A stretch of DNA of 64,000 bases, taken from an uncultured Acetatifactor sp. GTDB lineage: Bacteria > Bacillota > Clostridia > Lachnospirales > Lachnospiraceae. The translations under genes were made by a program, and so were the position numbers. Location: contig CAJUGH010000017.1 in the NCBI GenBank assembly GCA_910586215.1, forward strand, positions 1 to 64,000. Direction: 5' to 3'. This document shows, piece after piece, positions 8,864-16,848 of this stretch. The notes under the pieces are model-generated. The model was not told where the DNA came from, ran no database searches, and worked only from the letters and a program-made list of their open reading frames with translations. Each line of letters opens with the position of its first letter. Positions within the stretch are counted from its first letter, which is position 1.

Positions 8864-9769
8864 ATGGATGTGGATAGGCAACAGGGCAGGGAGATGCTGC
8901 ACAAGGAGAAGAAATCCGTAAAACGGAGGGTACTGGATTATGCCGTCATTACGTTTGCCTCCCTGCTTTATGCGGTGGCCGTGAGCTTGTTCCTGGATCC
9001 CAATTCCCTGGCACCCGGGGGCGTGACCGGTATCTCCATCATATTGAACCGGCTCACCGGCCTGGAGACAGGTACCTGGGTACTGGTGATCAACATTCCC
9101 ATCATAGCAGTGGGTACCTGGAAATTCGGGCTGCATTTTATCCTGTCCACCATGTACTGCACGGCAGTGACTTCTGTGTTCATCAACCTGCTGGCACCTT
9201 TTGGCGCCGTGACAGGGGACCCTGTGCTGGCAGTGCTGGCAGGCGGGACCCTTATGGCCCTGGGCATGGGCCTTGTGCTGAAGTCAGGATCCACCACTGG
9301 CGGCACGGATATCATCATCAAGCTTCTGCGGCTGAGGTTCCCCTATCTGAGGACTGGTGTGCTGTTCCTTATCACAGATGTGATCATTGTGGCAGCCTCT
9401 GCCTTCGTGTTCCAGAACATAGATGTGGCCCTGTATGCAGGCATGGTGGTGGTGGTCAACTCCCTGCTGATCGATGTGGTACTGTATGGACGGGATGGGG
9501 CCAAGATGGTTTTCATCATCAGCGACAGGCAGGAGGCTATCACCAGAAGGCTCCTGGAGGAACTGGATATCGGGGTTACACATATCTCCGGAAGGGGTGC
9601 ATATAGCGGCAAAGAGAAAAATGTCATCCTGTGCGTCATGAAGAAGCAGATATCCCCCAAGGCCGAGGAGATCGTCAAGGAGGAAGATCCGAAGGCTTTC
9701 ATGATTGTCACCAGTGCTTCGGAAATCTACGGGGAGGGATATAAAAATATATTCAGCGAGCGGGTCTGA
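8864..9769 (+). CDS. YitT family membrane protein (DUF161/DUF2179)
   Basis: A 301-residue protein with a charged N-terminus, about five hydrophobic segments (residues about 25-200, including AVITFASLLYAVAVSLFL and LFLITDVIIVAASAFVF), then a soluble DUF2179 domain with ITRRLLEELDIGVTHISGRGAYSG. This is the YitT/YpjC architecture; its transported molecule is not established. GAGGTG precedes the chosen ATG; an in-frame GTG two codons earlier is less likely. It stands alone between ilvA and the ylxM-ffh unit. Confidence 0.88.
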   Translation: MDVDRQQGREMLHKEKKSVKRRVLDYAVITFASLLYAVAVSLFLDPNSLAPGGVTGISIILNRLTGLETGTWVLVINIPIIAVGTWKFGLHFILSTMYCTAVTSVFINLLAPFGAVTGDPVLAVLAGGTLMALGMGLVLKSGSTTGGTDIIIKLLRLRFPYLRTGVLFLITDVIIVAASAFVFQNIDVALYAGMVVVVNSLLIDVVLYGRDGAKMVFIISDRQEAITRRLLEELDIGVTHISGRGAYSGKEKNVILCVMKKQISPKAEEIVKEEDPKAFMIVTSASEIYGEGYKNIFSERV

Positions 9770-9781
9770 GGAAAATCATTC

Positions 9782-9819
9782 TTGCCTGTGTGGTTATCAT
9801 AAAGATGGCCCACAGGCAA
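9782..9819 (+). terminator. Stable hairpin after the YitT gene
   Basis: TTGCCTGTG pairs perfectly with CACAGGCAA, extended by GG/CC. It lies 12 bases after the stop codon. No T tract follows, so termination is only probable. Confidence 0.5.
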
Positions 9820-9929
9820 TTCGTGCATCAAGGGATACCATTCGTGAAATTAACGGTGACCGTGGAGCAGTTATGATAGAATAAGGATGGAGCAGGCTGG
9901 ACACAGACCAGGAAGGCAGGTGGGAGTAT

Positions 9930-10232
9930 ATGACAGGCCAGGGAAAACTGCAGATGGACGAGATGCTGGAACAGTACATGTCCAGGGTACAGGAATTGCT
10001 GGGCAATGCATTCCGGTATGCCACGGCCTGTGGCCTTATGCGGGAGGAGGGGGAGGACATCCGCTATGTGGAGGTTACGATATATACGGCCGGACAATTG
10101 CCCTGCCCTTCTGCGAAGGGTGCAGTGGAGGCACTGGCGCTGGATATGGGGAAACGGTACGGGATCCGTCTGTCTGTAAATTTCCAGGAAGATTGTAAAG
10201 AAAAAATACTTGACACCCATCCGGCTTTGTAG
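9930..10232 (+). CDS. Small hypothetical protein
   Basis: A 100-residue frame preceded by AGGTGGGAG at suitable spacing, with the GC-rich third positions of neighbouring genes, so it is probably real. It is soluble and mixed in charge (MTGQGKLQMDEMLEQYMSRV at the start) with no signal peptide or membrane segment. I do not recognise a family. Its 3' end overlaps the promoter of ylxM. A possible -10 TATGAT at 9872-9877 lies upstream. Confidence 0.6.
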   Translation: MTGQGKLQMDEMLEQYMSRVQELLGNAFRYATACGLMREEGEDIRYVEVTIYTAGQLPCPSAKGAVEALALDMGKRYGIRLSVNFQEDCKEKILDTHPAL

Positions 10233-10238
10233 TAAACT
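10210..10238 (+). promoter_or_regulatory. Strong promoter for ylxM-ffh
   Basis: TTGACA, a 17-base spacer and TAAACT. The -35 box is perfect. It lies inside the end of the preceding small gene and about 48 bases before ylxM. Confidence 0.85.
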
Positions 10239-10285
10239 GTACAAAGTTGTGTGAGGGTTACTTGGCACGGGGCAGGTGTGCGCTG

Positions 10286-10627
10286 ATGAAGATGGATAAG
10301 CTGTATGAACAGACAATGCTGTATGATTTTTACGGGGAACTGCTGACAGAGCATCAGCGGCAGGTGTATGAGGATGCGGTGTACAATGATCTGTCCTTAA
10401 GCGAGATTGCCCAAGAGCAGGGGATCAGCAGGCAGGGAGTCCATGACCTGGTCAGACGCTGTGACAGGATCCTGCAGGGGTATGAGGAGAAGCTCCACCT
10501 GGTGGAGCGTTTCGCCAGGGCCAGGGAGACGGTAGAAGAGATCCGGGAACTGACACTGGGGGAGACGGACCAGGCTGCCCTTTTAAGGATCCGGGAATTG
10601 TCATGTAAGCTTCTGGAAGAGTTGTAG
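10286..10627 (+). CDS. ylxM: SRP-associated helix-turn-helix protein YlxM
   Basis: A 113-residue protein of the YlxM (UPF0122) family, whose gene normally precedes ffh. The core LTEHQRQVYEDAVYNDLSLS leads into a sigma-factor-like helix-turn-helix (EIAQEQGISRQGVHDLVRR, residues about 41-60). The family modulates or accompanies the SRP; a DNA-binding role is not shown. I chose ATG 10286 (MKMDKLYEQ) with AGGTG upstream; the open frame extends 13 codons further without support. ffh starts 40 bp downstream. Confidence 0.93.
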   Translation: MKMDKLYEQTMLYDFYGELLTEHQRQVYEDAVYNDLSLSEIAQEQGISRQGVHDLVRRCDRILQGYEEKLHLVERFARARETVEEIRELTLGETDQAALLRIRELSCKLLEEL

Positions 10628-10667
10628 GAACTACCGTCCATGGGGCAGAAGGAAGAAGGAGTCACAG

Positions 10668-12035
10668 GTGGCATTTGAGAGTCTGACAGACAAATTACAG
10701 AATGTATTCAAGAATCTGCGGAGTAAGGGACGGCTCACGGAGAGTGATGTGAAGGCAGCCTTGAAGGAAGTGAAGATGGCCCTCCTGGAGGCAGATGTGA
10801 ACTTCCGGGTGGTGAAGCAGTTTGTCAAGGCAGTGGAGGAGCGGGCCATCGGCCAGGATGTGATGAACGGGCTGAACCCGGGGCAGATGGTGGTCAAGAT
10901 CGTCAATGAAGAGATGATCGCCCTTATGGGCAGCGAGACCACGGAGATTGCCATGCAGCCCGGCAAGGCCATTACCGTGATCCTGATGGCGGGCCTGCAG
11001 GGTGCAGGTAAGACCACGGCCACGGCAAAGATTGCCGGCAAACTCAAGACGAAAGGCAAGAAGTCCCTGCTGGTAGCCTGTGATATCTACAGACCTGCGG
11101 CCATTGAGCAGCTTCAGATCAATGGGAAGAAGCAGGAAGTGGATGTGTTCTCTCTGGGCACAGACCATAAGCCGGTGGAGATCGCCCGGCAGGCTATGGA
11201 ATATGCCCGGAAGAATGGTCACAATGTGGTGATCCTGGATACGGCAGGCCGTCTTCATATTGATGAGGACATGATGGCAGAACTGCGGGAGATCAAGGCA
11301 GGTGTGACTGTCCACCAGACCCTTCTGGTGGTGGATGCCATGACCGGTCAGGATGCCGTGAACGTGGCTAAGGAATTTGACGAGAAGGTGGGGATAGACG
11401 GCGTGGTGCTGACCAAGATGGATGGTGATACCAGGGGCGGTGCGGCCCTTTCCATCAAGGCTGTCACAGGCAGGCCCATCCTGTATGTAGGCATGGGGGA
11501 GAAGCTTTCCGATATGGAACAGTTCTACCCGGACCGTATGGCCAACCGGATCCTGGGGATGGGGGACGTGCTTTCCCTGATTGAGAAAGCCCAGGAGAAC
11601 ATTGACATAGATGAGGAGAAAGGCCGCCAGATGGCAGGCCGCATGAAGAAGGGGAAGTTCGATTTCGAGGACTACTTAGAGAGCATGAAGCAGATGCGGA
11701 ACATGGGAGGGCTGTCCAGCATACTGGGCATGCTGCCTGGACTGGGTATCAAGGGAGGGGACCTGGAGTCCCTGGTGGATGAGAAACAGCTCAGACAGTC
11801 AGAGGCCATTGTCCTGTCCATGACCAGACAGGAGCGACAGAACCCGAAGCTGCTCAATCCCCGTAGGAAGCACCGTATCGCCAAAGGGGCTGGTGTGGAT
11901 ATTGTAGTAGTGAACCGGTTTGTGAAGCAGTTCGAGCAGAGCCAGAAGATGATGAAGCAGTTTGGCGGCGGCAAAAAGGGCCGGGGCATGTTCGGCGGAT
12001 TCCCAGGCATGGGAGGCGGCAGATTCCCGTTCTGA
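10668..12035 (+). CDS. ffh: Signal recognition particle GTPase Ffh
   Basis: Ffh binds signal sequences and 4.5S/6S RNA and delivers ribosomes to FtsY. The 455-residue protein has the N domain (residues 1-90), G domain with G1 GLQGAGKTT, DIYRPAA, DTAGRLHID and TKMDGDTRGG, and a methionine-rich M domain ending in a Gly/Met tail (FGGFPGMGGG). It starts with GTG after GAAGGAG. It follows ylxM as in most Firmicutes and precedes rpsP. Confidence 0.97.
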   Translation: MAFESLTDKLQNVFKNLRSKGRLTESDVKAALKEVKMALLEADVNFRVVKQFVKAVEERAIGQDVMNGLNPGQMVVKIVNEEMIALMGSETTEIAMQPGKAITVILMAGLQGAGKTTATAKIAGKLKTKGKKSLLVACDIYRPAAIEQLQINGKKQEVDVFSLGTDHKPVEIARQAMEYARKNGHNVVILDTAGRLHIDEDMMAELREIKAGVTVHQTLLVVDAMTGQDAVNVAKEFDEKVGIDGVVLTKMDGDTRGGAALSIKAVTGRPILYVGMGEKLSDMEQFYPDRMANRILGMGDVLSLIEKAQENIDIDEEKGRQMAGRMKKGKFDFEDYLESMKQMRNMGGLSSILGMLPGLGIKGGDLESLVDEKQLRQSEAIVLSMTRQERQNPKLLNPRRKHRIAKGAGVDIVVVNRFVKQFEQSQKMMKQFGGGKKGRGMFGGFPGMGGGRFPF

Positions 12036-12159
12036 CAAGAGAGAGGTACAACCGGGAGACAAGGCCTGGTTCCAGGAATAGGTGATAAAGGAAGCGTAGC
12101 TGATACGGATATCCTTTTCATATAAAAATATATTGATAGATTTACGGAGGTAAGGAAAG

Positions 12160-12405
12160 ATGGCAGTAAAGATCAGACTGAGAAGAATGGGACAGAAGAA
12201 GGCTCCTTTTTATAGAATCATTGTGGCTGATTCTCGTTCCCCCAGGGATGGCAGATTCATCGAGGAGATCGGAACATATGATCCCAAGACAGATCCCAGC
12301 ACATTCAAGATCAATGAGGAGTTGGCCAAAAAGTGGCTTGCAAACGGCGCACAGCCCACAGAGGTAGTAGGCAAGATCTTCAAGGCAGCCGGAATTGAAA
12401 AATAG
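12160..12405 (+). CDS. rpsP: 30S ribosomal protein S16
   Basis: An 81-residue protein beginning MAVKIRLRRMGQKKAPFYRI, diagnostic of S16. It is needed for small-subunit assembly. GGAGG lies 11 bases before the ATG. It heads rpsP-khpA-rimM-trmD-rplS, a classic ribosomal/tRNA-modification cluster. The 124-bp spacer after ffh has an AT-rich stretch before the Shine-Dalgarno site but no promoter I would call. Confidence 0.97.
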   Translation: MAVKIRLRRMGQKKAPFYRIIVADSRSPRDGRFIEEIGTYDPKTDPSTFKINEELAKKWLANGAQPTEVVGKIFKAAGIEK

Positions 12406-12442
12406 CATCTGTTCCGAAATCTGGATTCTTTGGAGGTAGCTT

Positions 12443-12670
12443 ATGAAGGAATTAGTGGAAATAATTGCAAAGGCACTTGTTGACAACCCGGAGGAGGTTG
12501 TGGTAACGGAGAGCACTGAGGGCAGAAACACGATCGTCAAACTTCATGTAGCTGCATCCGATATGGGAAAAGTTATCGGCAAGCAGGGACGGATTGCCAA
12601 GGCGATCCGCTCTGTGGTGAAGGCGGCATCATCCAGGGACAAGAAGAATGTGGAAGTAGAGATTGTGTAA
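12443..12670 (+). CDS. khpA: KH-domain RNA-binding protein KhpA
   Basis: A 75-residue single KH-domain protein (YlqC family) with the GxxG loop GKQG in GKVIGKQGRIAKAIRSVVKA. KhpA acts with KhpB (Jag) in binding small RNAs and affecting cell size in Firmicutes. GGAGGTAG precedes the ATG. Its place between rpsP and rimM is conserved. A large inverted repeat lies between it and rimM. Confidence 0.95.
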   Translation: MKELVEIIAKALVDNPEEVVVTESTEGRNTIVKLHVAASDMGKVIGKQGRIAKAIRSVVKAASSRDKKNVEVEIV

Positions 12671-12699
12671 TTGGGTCCGTACACTGGAATTGCGGGGAG

Positions 12700-12753
12700 C
12701 GGGGAGGAATGCCAGCACTGCATGGTACCATGCAGCAGAGGAATTCCTCCCCG
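12700..12753 (+). other. Long inverted repeat between khpA and rimM
   Basis: CGGGGAGGAAT (12700-12710) pairs perfectly with ATTCCTCCCCG (12743-12753). Inside lies a second perfect palindrome, TGCATGGTACCATGCA (12719-12734). Together they make a two-part stem spanning 54 bases. There is no long T tract. It could be an attenuator, an mRNA processing site or a small repeat insertion. Confidence 0.75.
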
Positions 12754-12849
12754 TATTTGTAAATGTAACAGCAAAGCGCCCTGCCTGGACTGTTGCGGGA
12801 CCGGAATAAAAGATGACAGCCCGCCAGGGGCGGGTATGGGGTATTGTAT

Positions 12850-13359
12850 ATGGAAGCTTTTTTTCAGATAGGGATCATTACTTCCCCCCATGGACTGAAA
12901 GGGGAAGTGAAGGTATTTCCCACCACGGACGATGCAGCCCGGTATAAACGCCTGAAGGAAGTGATCCTGGACACAGGACGGGAGAGACTGTCCCTGGGGG
13001 TTGAGCATGTGAAGTTCTTCAAACAGTTTGTGATCCTGAAGTTCAAGGGGGTCGATGATATCAATGATGTGGAGAAGTACCGGAAGGCTTCCCTTCTGGT
13101 GGCCAGGAAAGACGCAGTGCCCTTGAAGCGGGATGAGTACTATGTGGCTGACCTGCTGGGGCTGGAGGTTCAGAATGAGGCAGGGGAAGGGATCGGACGA
13201 CTGAAGGATGTGATGGAGACAGGGGCCAATGATGTCTATGTAATCGACCTGTATGACGGAAGGGAACTGTTGCTGCCTGCCATCAGACAGTGCATCCTGG
13301 CGGTGGAAGTGGAGGCAGGGTACATCAGGATCCACATTCTGGAGGGACTGTTGGAATGA
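12850..13359 (+). CDS. rimM: 16S rRNA processing protein RimM
   Basis: A 169-residue protein that helps mature the 30S head and binds S19. The N-terminal barrel has FQIGIITSPHGLKGEVKVFP, followed by a PRC-barrel domain around YYVADLLGLEV and LLLPAIRQCILAVE. I chose ATG 12850; no strong Shine-Dalgarno sequence is visible. The stop codon overlaps the trmD start as ATGA (13356-13359), so the two are translationally coupled. Confidence 0.95.
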   Translation: MEAFFQIGIITSPHGLKGEVKVFPTTDDAARYKRLKEVILDTGRERLSLGVEHVKFFKQFVILKFKGVDDINDVEKYRKASLLVARKDAVPLKRDEYYVADLLGLEVQNEAGEGIGRLKDVMETGANDVYVIDLYDGRELLLPAIRQCILAVEVEAGYIRIHILEGLLE

Positions 13360-14753
13360 CGTATCATGTGTTGACATTGTTCCCGGAGATGGTCAGGCAG
13401 GGGCTGGGAGACAGTATCATCGGCAAAGCTATAGAGCGGGGGACGATCACCCTGGATGTGGTGGATATCCGGGAGTACACAAAAGAACGGCACGGCCAGG
13501 TGGACGATTATCCATACGGTGGAGGAGCAGGTATGCTGATGCAGGCCCAGCCTGTGTATGATGCCCACAGGGCAGTCACTGATGGAAGGGCAGTGCGCAC
13601 GGTCTATGTGACCCCCCAGGGCCAGCCTTTTACCCAGAGGCTTGCCAGGGAGTATGCCGCAGAGAAGGAACTGGTCTTCCTATGTGGCCATTATGAGGGA
13701 ATCGATGAGCGGGTGCTGGAGGAAGTGGTCACAGACAGGGTTTCCATTGGGGATTACGTATTGTCCGGTGGGGAACTGGCCGCCATGGTGATGATCGATG
13801 CCACGGCCAGGCTGCTGCCTGGTGTCCTGGGGAACAGTCTCTCTGCCCAGGAGGAGAGTTTCCACAATGACCTTCTGGAATATCCCCAGTATTCCAGGCC
13901 GGCGGTGTGGCATGGGAAAAAGGTGCCGGAGGTGCTCCTGTCCGGCGATCACAGGAAGGTGGAAGCCTGGCGCCTGGAGCAGGCCCGGAGCAGGACCAGG
14001 CAGGTCAGGCCGGACCTGTATGAAAGGTACCAGAACAAGCAACATCTGCTTCATCGCCTGTCCGGGGATAAGCGGAACCATATCCACATGATGGAGAGCC
14101 TGCGCAGGGGACAGGGAGAGATCCTGGCAGACCGGGACGGGGATATCCTGATCTACCACCAGGACAGCAGGATCTGTATGATGGAAGCCGGGAGCCTGGA
14201 AGAACCAGGCATCAAAGGGTGGGAATACCTGGCAGGAAAGATTCCCAGCCAGGCAAAGTGGTGTCTGGTGACACAGGAATCTCTTGTGGAACTTCTGGAG
14301 CAGGAAGGGTATCAGGTCTTCAACCAGTGCAGCCAGTTTCTATACACTTTAAGGGAGCCTCTGCCGGTGGGGCACAGGGATATCCGGGTCCTTACCCTGG
14401 AACACCTGGACTACCTATGTGCCCACTATGGGCAGGAACAGCGGGCATACCTGGAAGAGCGTACAGGGTCCGGGTACATGTACGGGGTTTTTGTGGAGGG
14501 AATACTGCGTGGGTTTGTGGGGATGCACAGTGAGGGCAGCATAGGTTTTTTGTATGTGGAGCCGTGCTGCCGCAGGCAGGGGCTGGCAGGATCCCTGGAG
14601 GCATACTGTGTGAACCGCCATCTTGAGCGGGGCTGGATTCCTTATGGACATGTGGTGCAGGGCAATGAGGCATCCGAAGCCCTGCAGGAGAAGCTGGGTT
14701 TCTACAGGGCGGGGAAAACCTTCTGGTGGCTGGAAAAAAAGCCTTGCATTTAG
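13356..14753 (+). CDS. trmD: TrmD tRNA methyltransferase fused to a GNAT acetyltransferase domain
   Basis: Residues 1 to about 240 are TrmD, the SPOUT enzyme that makes m1G37 in tRNA: MTYHVLTLFPEMV, DDYPYGGGAGM, FLCGHYEGIDERV and the knot segment SIGDYVLSGGELA are all present. TrmD usually ends near residue 240, but this frame continues to 465. The extra part resembles an acetyltransferase of the GNAT/FR47 type, with FLYVEPCCRRQGLAGSLEAY as the acetyl-CoA-binding motif (RRQGLA) and a C-terminal GNEASEALQEKLGFY. No internal stop or start separates them. The acceptor of the acetyl group is unknown. Confidence 0.93.
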   Translation: MTYHVLTLFPEMVRQGLGDSIIGKAIERGTITLDVVDIREYTKERHGQVDDYPYGGGAGMLMQAQPVYDAHRAVTDGRAVRTVYVTPQGQPFTQRLAREYAAEKELVFLCGHYEGIDERVLEEVVTDRVSIGDYVLSGGELAAMVMIDATARLLPGVLGNSLSAQEESFHNDLLEYPQYSRPAVWHGKKVPEVLLSGDHRKVEAWRLEQARSRTRQVRPDLYERYQNKQHLLHRLSGDKRNHIHMMESLRRGQGEILADRDGDILIYHQDSRICMMEAGSLEEPGIKGWEYLAGKIPSQAKWCLVTQESLVELLEQEGYQVFNQCSQFLYTLREPLPVGHRDIRVLTLEHLDYLCAHYGQEQRAYLEERTGSGYMYGVFVEGILRGFVGMHSEGSIGFLYVEPCCRRQGLAGSLEAYCVNRHLERGWIPYGHVVQGNEASEALQEKLGFYRAGKTFWWLEKKPCI

Positions 14754-14772
14754 GGGCTGACTATGGTAAAAT
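14744..14772 (+). promoter_or_regulatory. Promoter for rplS
   Basis: TTGCAT, a 17-base spacer and TAAAAT, lying across the trmD stop codon, about 105 bases before rplS. It gives rplS its own transcript with a leader of roughly 95 bases. Confidence 0.75.
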
Positions 14773-14779
14773 TTGAATG

Positions 14780-14873
14780 TTGTGAAAACAAGATGGTCCT
14801 CTGTTACAAAGCTCCGTTAGAAGAACCTGCGGGGTGGAATGTATTAAGAACATCCATTTTATGAAGGAGGCTC
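14780..14873 (+). ncRNA. Possible ribosomal protein L19 leader
   Basis: The untranslated leader between the rplS promoter and its start codon is the usual place of the L19 autoregulatory leader in Firmicutes. It contains short complementary segments (for instance GGATGTTC/GAACATCC-type pairing near the end). I cannot fit the full consensus by eye, so the assignment rests mostly on position. Confidence 0.35.
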
Positions 14874-14876
14874 ATG

Positions 14877-15224
14877 ATGAGTGACATTATCAAGGAAATT
14901 GAGGCTGCGCAGCTGAAGGAAAGCGTTGACGATTTCTCAGTAGGAGATACCGTAAAGGTATACGGCAAGATCAAGGAAGGCAACCGGGAGAGAATCCAGG
15001 TATTTGAGGGTGTTGTGCTCAAGAGACAGGGCGGCAGCAACAGGGAGACCTTCACCGTGAGGAAGACTTCCAACGGAATCGGTGTGGAGAAGACCTGGCC
15101 CTTACATTCCCCCAATGTAGAGAAGATCGAGGTGGTCAGAAGAGGTAAGGTGAGACGTGCCAAGCTGAACTATCTGAGGAACCGTGTGGGTAAGAAGGCA
15201 AAGGTAAAAGAGCTTATGAGATAA
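14877..15224 (+). CDS. rplS: 50S ribosomal protein L19
   Basis: A 115-residue protein with the L19 features FSVGDTVKVYGKIKEGNRER and IEVVRRGKVRRAKLNYLRNR. It lies at the 30S-50S interface. AAGGAGG (14864-14870) best fits the second of two adjacent ATG codons, at 14877. It has its own promoter and leader, and a long hairpin follows the stop. Confidence 0.97.
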   Translation: MSDIIKEIEAAQLKESVDDFSVGDTVKVYGKIKEGNRERIQVFEGVVLKRQGGSNRETFTVRKTSNGIGVEKTWPLHSPNVEKIEVVRRGKVRRAKLNYLRNRVGKKAKVKELMR

Positions 15225-15237
15225 GCCAGGCCGGCGG

Positions 15238-15286
15238 CAATGATGAGGGGACAATTACAGACGTAGTTGTCCCCTCGTGGCATTGC
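15238..15286 (+). terminator. Long hairpin after rplS
   Basis: GAGGGGACAA (15245-15254) pairs perfectly with TTGTCCCCTC (15267-15276), and CAATG/CATTG extends the stem outward. There is no T tract, so it may act as a 3'-end stabiliser as much as a terminator. Confidence 0.6.
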
Positions 15287-15365
15287 AGGGCTTCAGGGCC
15301 TGCAGGCAGGGGAGGAGCTGCTGTAGCCGGTCTGCAGCCAGGAAAGGGATCCGCGGGGCAGGAGG

Positions 15366-15944
15366 ATGGCAAAGAATAAAGGATTAAGTTTTTATAAGAG
15401 ACGCAGGAAGATCAGTTCGGCCTTGATGCGGGAGGTTTTCAGCTGGGTATTCGGTATCCTGACAGCGGTGTTCATAGCCGCAGTCCTCTGCTTCCTGCTG
15501 GGTATGTCAACCAATGTGGTGGGAGTATCCATGGAACCTACCCTGTACAACGAACAGAAAATATATATCAATCGTTTTCTCTATGTGATCTCCTCTCCCA
15601 AAGCCGGTGATGTGGTGGTGTTTCTGCCAAATGGCAATGAGAATTCCCACTACTACGTGAAGCGGGTGGTGGCTGTGTCAGGGGACCAGGTGGAGATCCA
15701 GGGTGGAAGGCTGTATGTCAATGGCCTGGAAAGCCCCTGGGTGACAGAGAGACTCATAGACCCAGGGATAGCCGCCAACAAGTTCACCCTGGGGAGCGGG
15801 GAATATTTCTGCATTGGAGACAATCCCAGCAACAGTGAGGACAGCCGCTCTGCCAATATCGGGCCGGTGTCTGAGGAAGATATTATAGGAAAGGTATGGT
15901 TCCATGCATCCTGTGAGGAACAGGGCATGGGATTTGTGAAATGA
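15366..15944 (+). CDS. lepB: Signal peptidase I (first copy)
   Basis: A 192-residue membrane protease that removes signal peptides. One N-terminal membrane segment (residues about 22-48) is followed by the catalytic serine in GVSMEPTL and the general-base lysine in YYVKRVVAVSGD; GDNPSNSEDSR is the usual third box. AGGAGG directly abuts the ATG, an unusually short spacing, so initiation may instead use ATG 15427 (MREVF). It is followed one base later by rbgA, and a second signal peptidase gene lies beyond. Confidence 0.94.
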   Translation: MAKNKGLSFYKRRRKISSALMREVFSWVFGILTAVFIAAVLCFLLGMSTNVVGVSMEPTLYNEQKIYINRFLYVISSPKAGDVVVFLPNGNENSHYYVKRVVAVSGDQVEIQGGRLYVNGLESPWVTERLIDPGIAANKFTLGSGEYFCIGDNPSNSEDSRSANIGPVSEEDIIGKVWFHASCEEQGMGFVK

Positions 15945-15945
15945 G

Positions 15946-16794
15946 ATGAACTACCAGTGGTATCCTGGCCATATGACGAAGGCCATGCGCATGATGCAGG
16001 AGAACATAAAGCTGATCGACCTGGTGATCGAACTGGTGGATGCCCGGATACCTGCAGCCAGCAGGAATCCAGACATTGACAGGCTGTCCGGGAGCAAATC
16101 CCGGATCGTGTTACTGAACAAATCGGATCTGGCAGATCCCGGATGGAACAGACAGTGGATGGATTACTTCCAGGCACAGGGTGCCCATGCCCTGGAAGTC
16201 AATTCCAGGACAGGAGCCGGACTGAAATCCATTGGCAGCCTGGTACAGGAAGCATGCCGTGAGAAGCTGGAGCGGGACAGGAAGCGGGGCATTGTAAACC
16301 GTCCTGTAAGGGCTATGGTGGTGGGAATCCCCAATGTGGGAAAATCTACCTTCATCAATTCCTTTGCGGGAAAGGCCTGTACCAGGACAGGGAACAAGCC
16401 CGGTGTCACCAAGGGAAAGCAGTGGATCCGCTTGAACAAGGGACTGGAACTATTGGACACGCCTGGGATCCTGTGGCCGAAGTTTGAAGACAACCAGGTG
16501 GGGATGCACCTGGCTTTCATCGGTTCCATGAATGATGAAGTCATCATAATGGAAGAACTGGCCTGCGACCTGCTGACAGTGCTGGAGGAACTCTATCCAG
16601 GGGCTGTCCGGGAACGTTATGGAACAGAGTGGGGAGACAGTGCACCGAAGACCCTGGAGGCAATCGCCAGAAGCAGGGGATGCCTGAAGAAAGGGGAGGC
16701 TGTGGATCTGGAAAAGGCTGCCGGTATCCTGTTGGATGACTTCCGGAGCGGGCGCCTTGGCAGGATCACAATTGAGAGGCCAGCCTTGTCCTAG
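15946..16794 (+). CDS. rbgA: Ribosome biogenesis GTPase RbgA (YlqF)
   Basis: RbgA is needed for late 50S assembly. The 282-residue protein is a circularly permuted GTPase: NKSD (G4) comes before GIPNVGKST (G1), and DTPG (G3) follows. The N-terminal YQWYPGHMTKAMR motif is diagnostic. The start codon lies one base after the lepB stop. The order rplS-lepB-rbgA-rnhB is common in Firmicutes. Confidence 0.96.
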   Translation: MNYQWYPGHMTKAMRMMQENIKLIDLVIELVDARIPAASRNPDIDRLSGSKSRIVLLNKSDLADPGWNRQWMDYFQAQGAHALEVNSRTGAGLKSIGSLVQEACREKLERDRKRGIVNRPVRAMVVGIPNVGKSTFINSFAGKACTRTGNKPGVTKGKQWIRLNKGLELLDTPGILWPKFEDNQVGMHLAFIGSMNDEVIIMEELACDLLTVLEELYPGAVRERYGTEWGDSAPKTLEAIARSRGCLKKGEAVDLEKAAGILLDDFRSGRLGRITIERPALS

Positions 16795-16848
16795 AACATG
16801 TGAGTGCCGCTGAAGCGGTATGTCTGGGTTATATATAGGGGTATTAAA

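Noticed and set aside
9930..10198. Overlapping plus-strand frame (9887-10198) instead of the 9930-10232 frame
   Set aside because: Gly-rich composition typical of a shadow; the 9930 frame has the ribosome binding site and host-like codon use.
12671..12871. Small plus-strand frame between khpA and rimM
   Set aside because: It runs through the inverted repeat, lacks a ribosome binding site and ends inside rimM.
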